Positions 1-10,909 of a stretch of 64,000 nucleotides of DNA are shown here, piece after piece. The stretch is from the NCBI RefSeq assembly GCF_001640025.1, contig NC_031672.1:3162001-3226000 (forward strand), read 5' to 3'. A program made the translations under genes and the position numbers. Every line of letters starts with the position of its first letter. Within the stretch, counting starts at the first letter, position 1. The DNA is from Sugiyamaella lignohabitans (taxonomy: Eukaryota > Ascomycota > Dipodascomycetes > Dipodascales > Trichomonascaceae). Below the pieces are notes generated by a model. That model was given only the letters and a program-made list of their open reading frames with translations. It was not told the DNA's origin and did no database searches.

Positions 1-176
1 CTTCTCGGCCGGTTCTACCGCATGGGAGCCCGTTGGCCCTGGTCGCGACGACAGACCCGACTCGTTCAAACTTCCCACTCCCAAACCCGAGGAGAAGCCT
101 GAAGACAAGAAATAATCTCGTCTTTTACTCATGTATAAATAAAACGATGACATCATCTTCTTTTTCTGGGGGACGT

Positions 177-837
177 GCCTCCGGCGGCTGGGGCTCCGCC
201 CCAGACCCCGTGGCTCCTCTCGCTTCGCTCGAGTCGGGCTTCGGGTTGCCCAGTTTGATACTGGTTGGTTCTTCTCGGAACCGATGGGATAGAAATCTGG
301 TGTCTCTACTCTTCCGAGAAATCGAATCGAGGAGAGACCGTGGAGAATATAACGTAACTAGTCCTCTTTTCTTTGATAATCGACGAGAATATTCCAATGA
401 GGCAGAAAAACTATCTCAGTTCTCTCCGAGAATCATGTCAAGAGGATCCCGAGAGACAGAAACCCGATCTCTCTTCAACCGAGAATCAACTCGAGGACCC
501 GAGAGATAGAAAACTGGTGGTCTTTCGAAATATACTCGAAAGGCTCTCGGTGAGATAAAACAGACCCCTTCTCTCCGAGAATCGACTGAAGAGAAGCCCG
601 CGAGATAGAAAACTGATCTCTTTTTCTCTTCGAAAATCAACTCGAGAGGATTTAGACGCTCGATAATCGACTGAGAGGAAGCCGATAAATCAGAAACCCT
701 GATTCATCTTCTGAGTCAGCAATCGAGTCGTAAAGAATCCAATGAGATAAACTAATGGTGCCTCTCTCCCCGAAAATCGACTCGAGCGAAGCGAGAGGAG
801 CTACGGGGTCTGGGGCAGAGCCCCAGCCGCCGGAGGC
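177..837. repeat. Foldback element with internal degenerate minisatellite
   Basis: A forward GC-rich unit (177-236, starting GCCTCCGGCGGC and ending CTCGAGTCG) and an inverted unit (778-837) face each other. The roughly 540 bp between them is a degenerate tandem array of CGAGAATCGACTCGAG / GAGATAGAAAACTGATCTC-like segments spaced about 50-60 bp (good copies near 451, 503 and 603). The right arm ends 35 bp from the END3 stop codon, so it probably lies in the END3 3' UTR or terminator region. No gene is visible in 1-872. Confidence 0.8.
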
Positions 838-872
838 AAGCTACGAGAGAAGAAAATGTGTTTATTAGAGGA

Positions 873-2120
873 TCAGGCCGAGGCAGAGGCCAGCTGGGCT
901 TTGAGGTCGGCGAGGACCTTTTCTTTCTGGGCCTTGTGTTCTTGGAGCATTTGCACTTGTTGGGCAATGAGGTCGACTTCTTCGATGGATTCTTTGAGTG
1001 ATGCAGACGAGCCGGCGCCTGTAGTGGAAGATGACGAGCCTGAAGATTTAGCAGCTCGCAGCGTTTGCAGCTGTTTCTCTTTATAATCGAGCAGCTGCTC
1101 CAGTTCTCGGCGAATTAATGCTGATGTGGAACTGCCAAAATCCTCAATTCCCTTTTTACGACGCTCAGATGCTTCCTCAGCGTCTTTAATCAGGTTCTCG
1201 AGATCAGTAAGTTCACGCCTCAGTCGCACTTCTTCCCAGTCTGTATCCTTGGTAGACGAGAAATCGGTTCCTGAAGTTTGGTATCCAGCAGAACGGCCTG
1301 CCAACCCCAGTCGTGATAAATACCCTTCGGCAAATTGTGATTTCTTCGAAGTTGAACCTGCTCCTCGCGCAGTTGGTCGGTTGACAATCGATTGTTTGGA
1401 ATTGAGTGAATATTCAGGTTTGGCTTTCTCAAAAGTGGCTCGTAGTGAAGCAGGGACATTACGAGGGATTCGGAACCCCTTGGATCGCTGGTTGAGAATG
1501 TGTAAAAATACAATGCACTGGTCCTTCTCGATCTTCTCGTTGGATTTCGGGTTCACCAGGTTCCAAGCCGATCGAATATCTGTATCAGGAACATTGTCCA
1601 GAGTGCTATAAAGATCGGTCAGAGCATCGAAAGATACCATGCCATGATAATCGGCATCTGCCGAGTAAATACTGGTGTACGAGTCTCTATCACCAGGAGA
1701 AATATACCACGAGAAGTCAGTAGAAAGTCCAACCTCGTCATCTTCATCATAATCAGTATCATTAGCAGATGGAATGCCACTAGCAGCATTGCTTCCACCA
1801 CTAACTGCGTTATTAGCGGTCACCAAATGAGCTTTACTACCAGGAATCAACCAGTCCGGAAGTCGGTCTGGAACCTTAGTGGCCGTGCCATTGATAAGAT
1901 CGAAAATGAGTCTCATTGCGATACAAAACTCCTCGAAATCAAGATTACCATCTGAATCCACATCTGATAAGTCCCAAATCTTCTCCAGATCGCTGTCAGA
2001 CAGCTGTGAATTCTTGAGCACCGTGGATACCTTGTCTCCCGACAGCAGACCGCCAACAGGATTCAAGCCCGAGAAAATCTCCCAGTACTTGTTTATCTCC
2101 CAATCCTCGAACTTCGACAT
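873..2120 (-). CDS. END3: Actin cytoskeleton-regulatory complex protein End3 (EH-domain)
   Basis: 415-residue protein. The N-terminus is an EH/EF-hand domain with a canonical calcium-loop motif, DVDSDGNLDFEEF, at residues 53-65, followed by the DLPDWLIPGSK-like segment (here RLPDWLIPGSK) diagnostic of fungal End3. A second EH-like region lies at about residues 140-230. The C-terminal 100 residues are charged and probably coiled-coil, matching the End3 C-terminal repeats that bind Sla1. In yeast End3 works with Pan1 and Sla1 at cortical actin patches during the internalisation step of endocytosis. It is somewhat longer than the S. cerevisiae protein, mainly through a Ser/Ala/Asn-rich linker after the first EH domain. 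The start is the only Met preceding the EH domain. The same-strand neighbour upstream is ARF1. Confidence 0.95.
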   Translation of the reverse strand: MSKFEDWEINKYWEIFSGLNPVGGLLSGDKVSTVLKNSQLSDSDLEKIWDLSDVDSDGNLDFEEFCIAMRLIFDLINGTATKVPDRLPDWLIPGSKAHLVTANNAVSGGSNAASGIPSANDTDYDEDDEVGLSTDFSWYISPGDRDSYTSIYSADADYHGMVSFDALTDLYSTLDNVPDTDIRSAWNLVNPKSNEKIEKDQCIVFLHILNQRSKGFRIPRNVPASLRATFEKAKPEYSLNSKQSIVNRPTARGAGSTSKKSQFAEGYLSRLGLAGRSAGYQTSGTDFSSTKDTDWEEVRLRRELTDLENLIKDAEEASERRKKGIEDFGSSTSALIRRELEQLLDYKEKQLQTLRAAKSSGSSSSTTGAGSSASLKESIEEVDLIAQQVQMLQEHKAQKEKVLADLKAQLASASA

Positions 2121-2503
2121 GGTCTTTCTCCCTGCTCCTATCTTTTTACAGTATTTCTAATGTCTTCTGGTGTTGTGTTCTGATGTAGTGTTCTGATGTC
2201 TCCACAGTCTCTTCTGTGTTGTGTTCTAGTGAGTTAATTGAGATCCAATGGCCCGTGTATCAACTCTCACTTGAAAAACCGATTCACAAATTCTCCGTAC
2301 CGAGTCTGATCAATCCTGTGTTGTCGTTCTGTCCTAAGTCACCTGCGTATACTCAGTCCACTCAAGTCGTATCTCATTCATCCATTCCCGTGCAGCAGCG
2401 CTGCGGTGGCCCGGTCCGCTACTCCACATCCCGCGAACCTCGCATGCATCGCCGCACCTGCTCGAGCCCCGGGCTCAGGGGGTGAAATTTCAGGGGTCCT
2501 GCC
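2121..2503. other. END3 upstream region
   Basis: Non-coding, between the END3 start and a foldback element. Apart from T-rich stretches near the start codon I see no RNA gene or ORF worth calling. It probably holds the END3 promoter. Confidence 0.4.
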
Positions 2504-2757
2504 TGTCTCCGGCGGCTGGGGCTGTGCTCCAGACCCCCTGGCTCCTCTCGCTCCGCTCGAGTCGGGATTTGGGCGGTCGCTGGCACTCGGGGGAGTCGCC
2601 CAACCGGGTCCTTCCGCGAAAAAGCCCCCTGAAACTCGAAACCACCCGGTCCAGACCTCTGTCCGACTCCCCCGAGTGCCAGCGACCGCCCAAATCCCGA
2701 CTCGAGCGGAGCGAGAGGAGCCAGGGGGTCTGGGGCGCAGCCCCAGCCGCCGGAGGC
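2504..2757. repeat. Foldback element, ~95-bp inverted arms
   Basis: The left arm (about 2504-2598) and right arm (about 2664-2757) are near-perfect reverse complements separated by about 65 bp. The arms contain the usual GC-rich unit and extend beyond it through GGGATTTGGGCGGTCGCTGG and CACTCGGGGGAGTCG. The left arm has a few substitutions (TCTCCGG for CCTCCGG; TGTGCTCC for TGCGCCCC), while the right arm keeps the consensus. It lies between the 3' end of ARF1 and the END3 promoter. Confidence 0.85.
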
Positions 2758-2922
2758 AGGTCCCCCAGAGGCAGAGTCCCAGGAAAAGTCAGCCGGAGGC
2801 AGACCAGTGGGCACGGTACATAGAACAACGAGTTCAATTTAAACTATCAAAGCGATTTAATGTATGGGGATGGCAGTAGACACAATGGCAAGGTGGTTCG
2901 TAGGTAGGAGGAGGAAGGAGTC

Positions 2923-3468
<546 letters not shown>

Positions 3469-4908
3469 CTACAGTCTTGTTAGTTGGCGTTCATAAGGGG
3501 TTGGGTGCTGCCTCCGGCGGCCGGGCGCTGCCCGGACCCGTTGTGGTCGCTTCGCGACCGCGTGGAGAAGTAGGTTCGGCTGGGTTTGTGAACATAGGAA
3601 AGTCGAGGTGTTGATATACTGTCAGTGAATAGAGCGGACTGTGGTGACTGGCTGGAGGTTATTTTGGAACATAGGTGGATATAGTACTACGCGAGTGGAT
3701 GAAATCAGACATGGAGCAGTTACACAGTAAGCTTGCCCTACTACCATTCCTGGCAGATAGTAGTTTTATTACCAGTAATATCACTAATAGAACTTAGTTC
3801 TACATTTTGGTAGCACAATTACTGAAGCTGCTTATCAGTCTCTTCATCAACAGCTTTCTGAGAAGATTAACCCACGTAGGAGTGACGTCCTCGACAGATT
3901 AACAGCCCAACGAGCGAGTTAAGTAACTGAAAACCTCAACGAAGAAAAGTTCGACAAGCAACAGCTTACAACAGGCAGAGAAAGTAAAGCTAACAGATGA
4001 CACAGAGAGAAACGAGGAAATTCAGAAGTCAAATTACACAAACAGCAATAGCCACGGGGTGCTCGAATTCATTAATGTCAAATTTCACCAGAAGAAAACA
4101 AATACTAAAACAAACAGCTCTAAAGATCGATCAGATCTATCTTCAAGTTCAGTATCAATAGTATCGTTACCACTGTATGAACATGACAAAACACGACTCG
4201 CAAACCACGAACATGACAGTCAATAGACTGTAACAAACTGGAACAGTACCCAGTATCTATCGATGCAAGTATCAGTGCAAAGTATCTGGACAATTATTAG
4301 GAGAGATCGCTGACAAATTGTCCATCAATTTTTGCCCTGAACTAGTCGAGCATGAACACACTCCTTTACTTCTTTAATTCATTATTTTCGTCACTTCGTC
4401 ACTTAGTCACGATCGCGTCTGTATCTCCTGTTTGTCGTCTCGTCTCGTCTTGTTTCTACTCCTGATGTCATAGACACCACTGACTGCTGAGTCAAAACTG
4501 CCACGAACAATCCACTTTTATCCATTTATCGTCCCCGTAACACCTCAGTCAAATACTTAACACTGACTCCTCAATCAGACGTCAGCATCACCAGTAGCAA
4601 CTACACGTTCAAACAGCAGAAAACCATTCAAGTCCGTCTGTCACGAAATTCCATCCATCGAATAATCAGTGCTCAATCAATAAACGAACAAATCAATCAA
4701 CAAATTTCACAACCTGTACTGATTCACGTGTCAAAAGTCGATATACTGATAATCTTGCACTTCGTGATGAACATTGACCAATTTCGTATCAACAACTTTC
4801 CCTAACTGTCACCACTCAAAGTCTCTGACAACGGGGAGTCGAGTCCTAACAGTATCATAAACCCAGTTCCTAAGTTCATATCCATTATTAACCAACCAAT
4901 TTGCTTAC
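3469..4908 (-). other. Putative 5' UTR intron / upstream region of ARF1
   Basis: A 1.4-kb AT-rich gene-free stretch. On the minus strand it begins with a plausible donor (CACAAG|GTAAGC, intron from 4908) and ends with a branch point AACTAAC (3479-3485) and acceptor CTGTAG (3469-3474) directly before the ARF1 ATG. It holds one GC-rich type II element near its 3' end. No ORF or RNA gene was recognised in it. The acceptor looks strong. The donor choice is inference. Confidence 0.45.
3510..3559 (+). repeat. GC-rich double-hairpin element, type II, solo
   Basis: Starts GCCTCCGGCGGC. First hairpin CCGGGC-gct-GCCCGG, second hairpin GGTCGC-TTC-GCGACC (3545-3559). The second stem differs from other type II copies (GCTC/GAGC) but remains perfectly paired. 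It lies inside the putative ARF1 5' UTR intron. Confidence 0.85.
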
Positions 4909-5173
4909 CTTGTGACCTTCTTTTTTTTTCCTTTTCGACTGTTTTAATCAAAAGCTAATGTCACTGGTCTAACTACAGAAGATAGTTCAGTGATTTAAAA
5001 ATGATTTGTGTGACGTGTGTTCAAGGTTGAGGTTACTTTTTAGCCGAACACCAAAGAAAACTGGCAAGAATAGTCCTCCCACACGCCGCCTCTCCCACCT
5101 ACTGCCAGAGCCGTTCAAAGTTGGTGTGTTGTTAAATTCCATTGCTCAGCCGCGGCCAGCGGCTCCCGCAGTT

Positions 5174-5200
5174 GCTGCTGCTGCTGCTGCTGCTGCTGCT
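5174..5200 (+). repeat. CTG trinucleotide microsatellite
   Basis: Nine uninterrupted CTG units in non-coding sequence, about 90 bp upstream of a GC-rich element. A shorter CTG run precedes the element at 15628 in the same way. Confidence 0.9.
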
Positions 5201-5291
5201 TCCACCCGTGTCCCTGGCTAATTGGCTGCTTCTCCCCCTGGCTTGCCAGGGGTGCAGTTGGGAGTTTCCCGTGCCAGGGGGGTCGGGGTCT

Positions 5292-5498
5292 GCCTCCGGC
5301 GGCTGGGGCTCCGCCCCAGACCCTGGTTGCTCCTCTCGCTTCGCTCGAGTCGGGCTTCGGGGTGTGGGGCCCGGGTTGGGTAACAGGGTTCGATGGTGCC
5401 GAGTTGGGTTGGGTGGGACTCGGGGTCTGAGTCTGGGGGTTCGGGGTAGCTTGCGAAGCAAGCACAACGGGGTCTGGGCAGCGCCCCGGCCGCCGGAG
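5292..5498. repeat. Head-to-head pair of GC-rich elements
   Basis: A type I forward unit at 5292-5352 is followed by an inverted unit at 5449-5498 whose second hairpin is GCTTGC-gaa-GCAAGC, another stem variant that keeps pairing. The inverted copy ends CCGCCGGAGAT rather than GGAGGC, so its terminus is decayed. The spacer is G/T-rich. Confidence 0.8.
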
Positions 5499-6202
5499 AT
5501 AACTGCACGGGTCGGGAAGCTACCCGGCTCTCGATTATCTCGCATGCTCGCTGCGGCCCTCGGTGGCCGGATCTCTTATCAGCAGACACGAGACACGCGT
5601 GCCGGACTAGGCAATCGACCCTGGTCCATATCGCGGATCCACTGTGGACGTATACACGGGCTGGACCCGGTTCTTGACACCAGAACCAGGGTCGGTGGGT
5701 ATCAGAGTCGGGCCACTGTTGACCCTGTAAACCGGGTCTCTATTTCTACACTTGATACAGGGGGCCAGAAAAGCCCGATCAGATCTCGAGTTCGAGTCCC
5801 TCCCTCACCCATCACAAAAATAAATTTGACTGGGACCGCCCACGCCCGACTCGAGCGAAGCGAGAGGAGCAACCAGGGTCTGGGGCGGAGCCCTAGCCGC
5901 CGGAGGCAGACCCCCACCGCCCAGTGTCGTCCCCCGTCCAGGGTCCAGATGGGCTGGTAGGGTTTTTCATGCTCGAGATCGCCGGTGTCAAAAGTGATTT
6001 CCTAATTCGGAAATATAGCAGTCACTCGGATATGGTGCAGGTTAAGCGGTGTGGTAGGGTGGTAGAGAGCATTCCAGATCGGCGTGCATGAAAAAAACCG
6101 ACTCAATTTTCACTGGGTGCAGCAGGGAAAGTTATTGTAGAAGTAACAGTGATCAGTAGTTGGTTGTAGTTATCCAGTTCGACATTAATATACACAACAA
6201 AA
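5499..6202. other. Gene-free region upstream of RPL35
   Basis: No convincing gene. It contains an inverted type I element (listed separately) and a tRNA-like T-arm motif near 5793 that does not fold into a full tRNA. The 3' portion presumably includes the RPL35 promoter and 5' UTR. Confidence 0.4.
5847..5907 (-). repeat. GC-rich double-hairpin element, type I, inverted
   Basis: Reverse-orientation type I unit from CGACTCGAGCGAAGCGAG to CCGCCGGAGGC, with one change in the first hairpin (GAGCCCTAG for GAGCCCCAG). Confidence 0.85.
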
Positions 6203-7147
6203 ATGGTACGTTTGGACAGTGGATTATTGTTCGAGGAGGGTTTATTTGTGAGCTGAGATGGTTTTTCGACAAGCGGTAATGAATAGTTTCTTGTGGATTC
6301 GTTCGCTGAGTCCGGTGGTGAAAAATGTCGAGAATGAATGAATGAATGGAGCAGGGGTGACGAGACTCGACAGTGAAAAGTGAAAGATGCGACAGTTGTG
6401 CGACAGTTGTGCGACAGTTGTGCGACGAACAGTTCTGGCGGTGCTCCAGTGTCAGAACGGTAGAGAATATTCGATACTGATTTTGTTTTATATATGTTCG
6501 TCATATTCAGGTGAGGGTCTGAGATGACCTGATCAGCAACTATGAGACCAACCAACAGTTTACAACAATGAATAGAGACATGCTACTCGACCTGATATTC
6601 GATCTTCGGATACCTGTCTACCGGATCTGACAGAGTTTGACACTGAAAACAACAGTATAAATTTTTTTTCTCGACCACCACTAGAATTACTATGACTACT
6701 GCTTGTCAAAACCAATAAACCAATCCAACAACAATAACCCGAATCCTACCATCAAGACCCGAATACTAACTCCCAATTTAGGCCGCCGTCAAGACCTTTG
6801 AACTCCGCAAGAAGAACAAGCAACAACTCGAGTCTCAACTCGTTGACCTCAAGAAGGAGCTTGCCAAGCTCCGCGTCCAAAACAGCGGATCTAGCAACGT
6901 CAAGAGCACCAAGATCGGTGATGTCAGAACCTCGATCGCTCGTGTCCTTACCGTCATCAACCTCACCCAAAGACAAAACCTCCGTGAGTTGTACAAGGGC
7001 AAGAAGTACATCCCCAAGGACCTCCGTGCCAAGAAGACCCGTGCCATTAGAAGAAGATTGACTGCCCACGAGTCGAGCCTCAAGACCCTCAAGGCCCGCA
7101 AGCAAGAGATCGCTTTCCCCCAAAGAAAGTACGCTATCAAGGCTTAA
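6203..7147 (+). CDS. RPL35: 60S ribosomal protein L35 (uL29), spliced
   Basis: Two exons. Exon 1 is only the ATG (6203-6205), followed at once by the donor GTACGT. Exon 2 is 6782-7147. The intron (6206-6781, 576 nt) ends with a perfect branch point TACTAAC (6764-6770) and acceptor TTTAG. The product is 122 residues, the usual length for uL29, with the family signature [27 protein letters not shown] and the invariant C-terminus [12 protein letters not shown]. uL29 lies near the exit tunnel of the 60S subunit, a docking site for nascent-chain factors. An intron directly after the start codon matches the gene structure of yeast RPL35. The intron carries three tandem GCGACAGTTGT units (about 6390-6424) but no GC-rich element. 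Confidence 0.95.
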
Positions 7148-7269
7148 ATCAAAAATAAAAAGAATATATGAATAAACCACTTCACCAGGTTTGACCTTTT
7201 TATGTATATTTTAATGCACCCTTTCCAAAACTATCTCCTGTCCGTCCTGGACCTGCCTCTACTGGGTGT

Positions 7270-7444
7270 GCCTCCGGCGGCCGGGCTCCGCCCGGACCTG
7301 GTTGTGCTCGCTTCGCGAGCGGCGTGGAGCGTGGTTCTAGGAGGTGGAACTCGGGTCTGGAGTTGCTAACTTTTCAGTGGTAGTAGTAATCTCCTGCGAA
7401 GCAGGAGCTACAGGGTCTGGGGCGGAGCCCCAACCGCCGGAGGC
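7270..7444. repeat. Head-to-head pair of GC-rich elements (type II and type III)
   Basis: Forward type II unit at 7270-7320 (hairpins CCGGGC-tcc-GCCCGG and GCTCGC-TTC-GCGAGC) and inverted type III unit at 7391-7444 (second hairpin CTCCTGC-gaa-GCAGGAG). The pair lies about 120 bp downstream of the RPL35 stop. Confidence 0.85.
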
Positions 7445-7856
7445 AATGGTGTGAGGAGAAGAGTTGTGAACCCCTGAGTTCTATAGCTGCTATTGGATAG
7501 AGTGTATTCGGATATTGTTAAAGTGTTAAGGGGGGTTTTTTCGGTGATTCTGTTTGGACTGAGGGAAAACCAGCTCGCAATTGCCTATTTTTAATTAAGT
7601 ATTAATGGAATATTTATACAACATGTGTTTATCAGCTGTATATTCATTGGTAAGATACTTTACCCATCTGGTCAGTGATAGAGTATAAAATTAATAATCT
7701 GATAGCTTCACAGCACAGAGCTGACATTTGGAAAGAAAGGAAAGTGGTATTTTTGGGTCAATAAATAGTGCCAATTGGCCACTGAAAAGTTTCCTTTGGT
7801 TGATGCAGGGACCGGGTTGCTAGTGGATCTGCCAAATTAAAGTTGCGTGCATGGGT

Positions 7857-7980
7857 ATCTGGCATGGATGTAGTTGACTCGACATGGGCTTACCCGACTA
7901 ATATCTTATCGTGCGGAGGATCTGGCATGGATGTAGTTGACTCGACATGGGCTTACTCGACTAATATCTGATCGTACATC
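7857..7980 (+). repeat. 63-bp tandem duplication
   Basis: The segment beginning ATCTGGCATGGATGTAG occurs at 7857 and again at 7920, nearly identical (differences include CCCGAC/CTCGAC and TCTTATC/TCTGATC). No coding potential. Confidence 0.9.
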
Positions 7981-8289
7981 GCGGTAGACCCGAGCTAAAA
8001 CCGCTAACACTGCTAATGAGGTTCACAGGGGTCAGTCAAATGCAGTGTTATCAGCCAAAAGACTACATCAGTGAAAAAGTCTACGGTGAAAATATCGATC
8101 TGAATGAAGAACATCAGCGAGAGAACACAGATCCACCAAACACTGAACAACAACCACCAAACCTCCTCCTAGCACTAGCACCCCTCAGTCAGTCGCTCCC
8201 CGGTTTCAACACGGGTTCCAAACCATACCCAGAACCCACAAAAACACCCCCAAACCCAACTCAGTCCACAACACCCCACAGTCGCCGCC

Positions 8290-8340
8290 GGTCGCGAAGC
8301 GACCACAACCAGGTCCGGGCGGAGCCCGGCCGCCGGAGGC
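8290..8340 (-). repeat. GC-rich double-hairpin element, type II, inverted solo
   Basis: GGTCGC-gaa-GCGACC hairpin (8290-8304), then GGGCGGAGCCC hairpin and CCGCCGGAGGC terminus. Same stem variant as the copy at 3510. Confidence 0.85.
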
Positions 8341-8720
8341 ACAACCCCCGCCACGTGATCAGCCAGGGCCCCTTATCAGCTCGTGCTCGGGGTGGCCAGT
8401 CAGACGGCCAGCAGCGGGCGACCCTAGCCCATGCAGCCGTGCGAGCGAGCAGGGCGAACCAAGAAACGACGATGTTAGCAGCTGGGACGGGAAGGAGCGA
8501 CAGAGAAAGAGTGTTCAAAGACGCTTGCTTCACAGCTGATTAATCGATAGGTGCGACTGGACTGCTAGCTTCTCGAGACAACCGAAGCGACATTCACACA
8601 CTCATATACGTACAAAACACCCAGACAGTCCGATTGGTTCTTGTTTGTAGTGATTTGGACCCATTGAGCGACTGCTAAGTGAAACAACTCAAACGCACAC
8701 AAAGCACCCAGGTTTTTGCA

Positions 8721-10850
8721 ATGGTGAGTGGATTGTGGGTGCGGGAGGTGCCTCCGGCGGCTGGGGCTTTGCCCCAGACCCTGTGGCTCCTCTCGCTTCG
8801 CTCGAGTCGGACGTGAGGGTGCCCTCGTTTCTGGGGTCCAGGTTAAGGACCCCGAGTTCAGGGCTCCGAGTCTAGCACCCCGAGTCCAGGCCCCGGGTCC
8901 AGGAGGGGACCCAGGTCGCTCGCGAAGCGAGCACAACCAGGTCCGGGCGGAGCCCGGCCGCCGGAGGCATGACGGCAAGAAACTAACACAGTCCAGGCCG
9001 GTTTAGTTGAAAACGCTCGTAAGATTTTGACCCGTGTGTCGCTTGACGACAATGCCAAGGAGCACGAGTATGGCTCGATCTACTCGGTTTCGGGACCTGT
9101 TATTGTGGCCGAGAACATGATTGGTTCTGCCATGTACGAATTGGTTAAGGTCGGTCATGAGAATTTGGTCGGTGAAGTCATTCGTATCGACGGTGATAAG
9201 GCTACGATCCAGGTTTATGAGGAGACTGCTGGTGTTACTGTGGGAGATCCTGTTTTGAGAACTGGTAAGCCATTGTCAGTGGAATTGGGTCCTGGTTTGA
9301 TGGAGACCATTTATGACGGTATCCAACGTCCTCTCAAGGCCATTCAGGAGAATTCTAAGAGTATTTATATTCCTCGTGGTGTGGATGCTCCTGCTTTGAA
9401 CCGTGATATCAAATATGAATTCAAGCCCGGTGATTTCAAGGTTGGTGATCATATCACTGGTGGTGATATTATCGGATCTGTTTATGAGAACTCTCTTTTG
9501 TCTGATCACAAGATCTTGCTTCCTCCTAGAGCCAGAGGTACAGTCACCCATATCGCTGAGCCTGGTTCGTACACAGTTGCTGAGAACATTTTGGAAATCG
9601 AGTTCGAGGGTCAAAAGTACAATTATTCCATGTTCCACACGTGGCCTGTTCGTGTTCCTCGTCCCGTCAGCGAGAAATTGACTGCCGATTTCCCTCTTTT
9701 GACCGGTCAAAGAGTCTTGGATGCTTTGTTCCCCTGTGTTCAAGGTGGTACTACCTGTATTCCCGGTGCTTTTGGTTGTGGTAAGACCGTCATTTCGCAA
9801 TCTCTTTCTAAATATTCTAACTCGGATGTTATTATCTATGTTGGATGTGGTGAACGTGGTAACGAGATGGCTGAAGTATTGATGGAGTTCCCCGAACTGT
9901 TTACAGAAATTAATGGCAGAAAAGAACCTATTATGAAGAGAACTACTCTTGTTGCGAATACCTCGAACATGCCAGTAGCTGCTCGTGAGGCTTCTATTTA
10001 TACTGGTATTACATTGGCCGAGTATTTCCGTGATCAAGGTAAAGATGTTTCTATGATTGCCGACTCGTCGTCTCGTTGGGCCGAAGCTCTTCGTGAGATT
10101 TCTGGTCGTCTTGGAGAAATGCCTGCTGATCAGGGTTTCCCTGCTTATTTGGGTGCTAAATTGGCTTCTTTCTATGAACGTGCTGGAAAAGCCACTGCTC
10201 TTGGAAACCCTGGAAGAAAGGGATCCGTATCGATTGTGGCTGCCGTATCACCTCCTGGTGGAGATTTCTCAGATCCTGTTACCACATCGACTCTTGGTAT
10301 TACCCAGGTTTTCTGGGGTCTTGATAAGAAGTTGGCACAAAGAAAGCATTTCCCATCCATCAACACTTCATTATCGTACTCTAAGTATACCAATGTTCTT
10401 GACAAGTACTATGACGGCCACTACCCTGAATTCCCCACTCTCCGTGACCGTATTAAGGAGATTATTTCAAATGCCGAGGAGTTGGAGCAGGTTGTTCAAT
10501 TGGTCGGCAAGAGCGCCCTTTCCGATTCCGACAAGATTACCCTTGACGTGGCCACTCTGATCAAGGAGGATTTCCTGCAACAAAACGGATACTCGAGTTA
10601 CGACGCTTTCTGTCCTATCTGGAAGACCAATGCCATGATGAAGGCGTTTGTTACGTACTTTGAGGAGGCTCAAAAGGCAGTTGCTGCCGGCGCTTCCTGG
10701 AGCAAACTGGCCGAGTCTACTGCCGATATCAAGCACGCTGTATCGTCGTCGAAATTCTTCGAGCCCAGTCGCGGTGAGAAAGAGCTTGACGTCGAGTTCG
10801 GCAAACTCGTGTCCAGCATCACCGACCGTTTCGCCGATGCCTCTGAGTAA
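8721..10850 (+). CDS. VMA1: V-type H+-ATPase catalytic subunit A, spliced, intein-free
   Basis: Two exons: ATG alone (8721-8723), donor GTGAGT, intron 8724-8996, then exon 2 from 8997 to 10850. The exon 2 frame upstream of any Met reads [18 protein letters not shown], which matches the known Vma1 N-terminus and supports the splice. The branch region is AACTAAC (8981-8987) and the acceptor TCCAG. The product is 618 residues, matching the 617-residue mature yeast subunit. Visible are the Walker A motif GAFGCGKT, the [11 protein letters not shown] segment and the catalytic-core GDFSDP motif. It is the ATP-hydrolysing subunit of the V1 sector that acidifies the vacuole. The site that carries the VDE intein in S. 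cerevisiae (between VGC and GERGNE) is uninterrupted here. The 273-nt intron is occupied largely by two GC-rich elements. Confidence 0.97.
8750..8968. repeat. Head-to-head GC-rich element pair inside the VMA1 intron
   Basis: Forward type I at 8750-8809 and inverted type II at 8918-8968. The right terminus is only 13 bp upstream of the AACTAAC branch region, and the left terminus is 26 bp downstream of the donor, so the pair fills most of the intron. Confidence 0.9.
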
Positions 10851-10909
10851 CCCCACAACTGGTCCTAGCATTCTTAGACTCGACTCTCTTATATAACAAA
10901 CTTAATAAA

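Larger units (their letters stand above)
7148..8720. other. Intergenic region RPL35-VMA1
   Basis: About 1.6 kb without a believable gene. It contains GC-rich elements (7270-7444 and 8290-8340), a 63-bp tandem duplication (7857-7980) and otherwise AT-rich sequence. The 3' part should contain the VMA1 promoter. Confidence 0.5.

Noticed and set aside
5680..5818. tRNA-like signal: GTTCGAGTCC T-arm motif near 5793, a GACCC/GGGTC stem around TGTAAACC, and GGTGGGT facing CCTCACC.
   Set aside because: The T-stem pairs poorly, the anticodon loop would have 8 nt and the variable region would be about 47 nt. At best a degenerate tRNA-Tyr-like fragment, so not called.
5142..5960. 272-codon open frame on the plus strand, and many 60-150 codon frames over the GC-rich elements (peptides like PPAAGAPPQT or ASGGWG).
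   Set aside because: They are translations of the palindromic elements, recur in all frames wherever an element lies, and have no conserved protein features.
8016..8543. 175-codon open frame between RPL35 and VMA1.
   Set aside because: It runs through a GC-rich element and has no family resemblance; considered chance.
9276..10037. Long minus-strand frame antisense to VMA1.
   Set aside because: Shadow of the highly biased VMA1 coding sequence; no domain.
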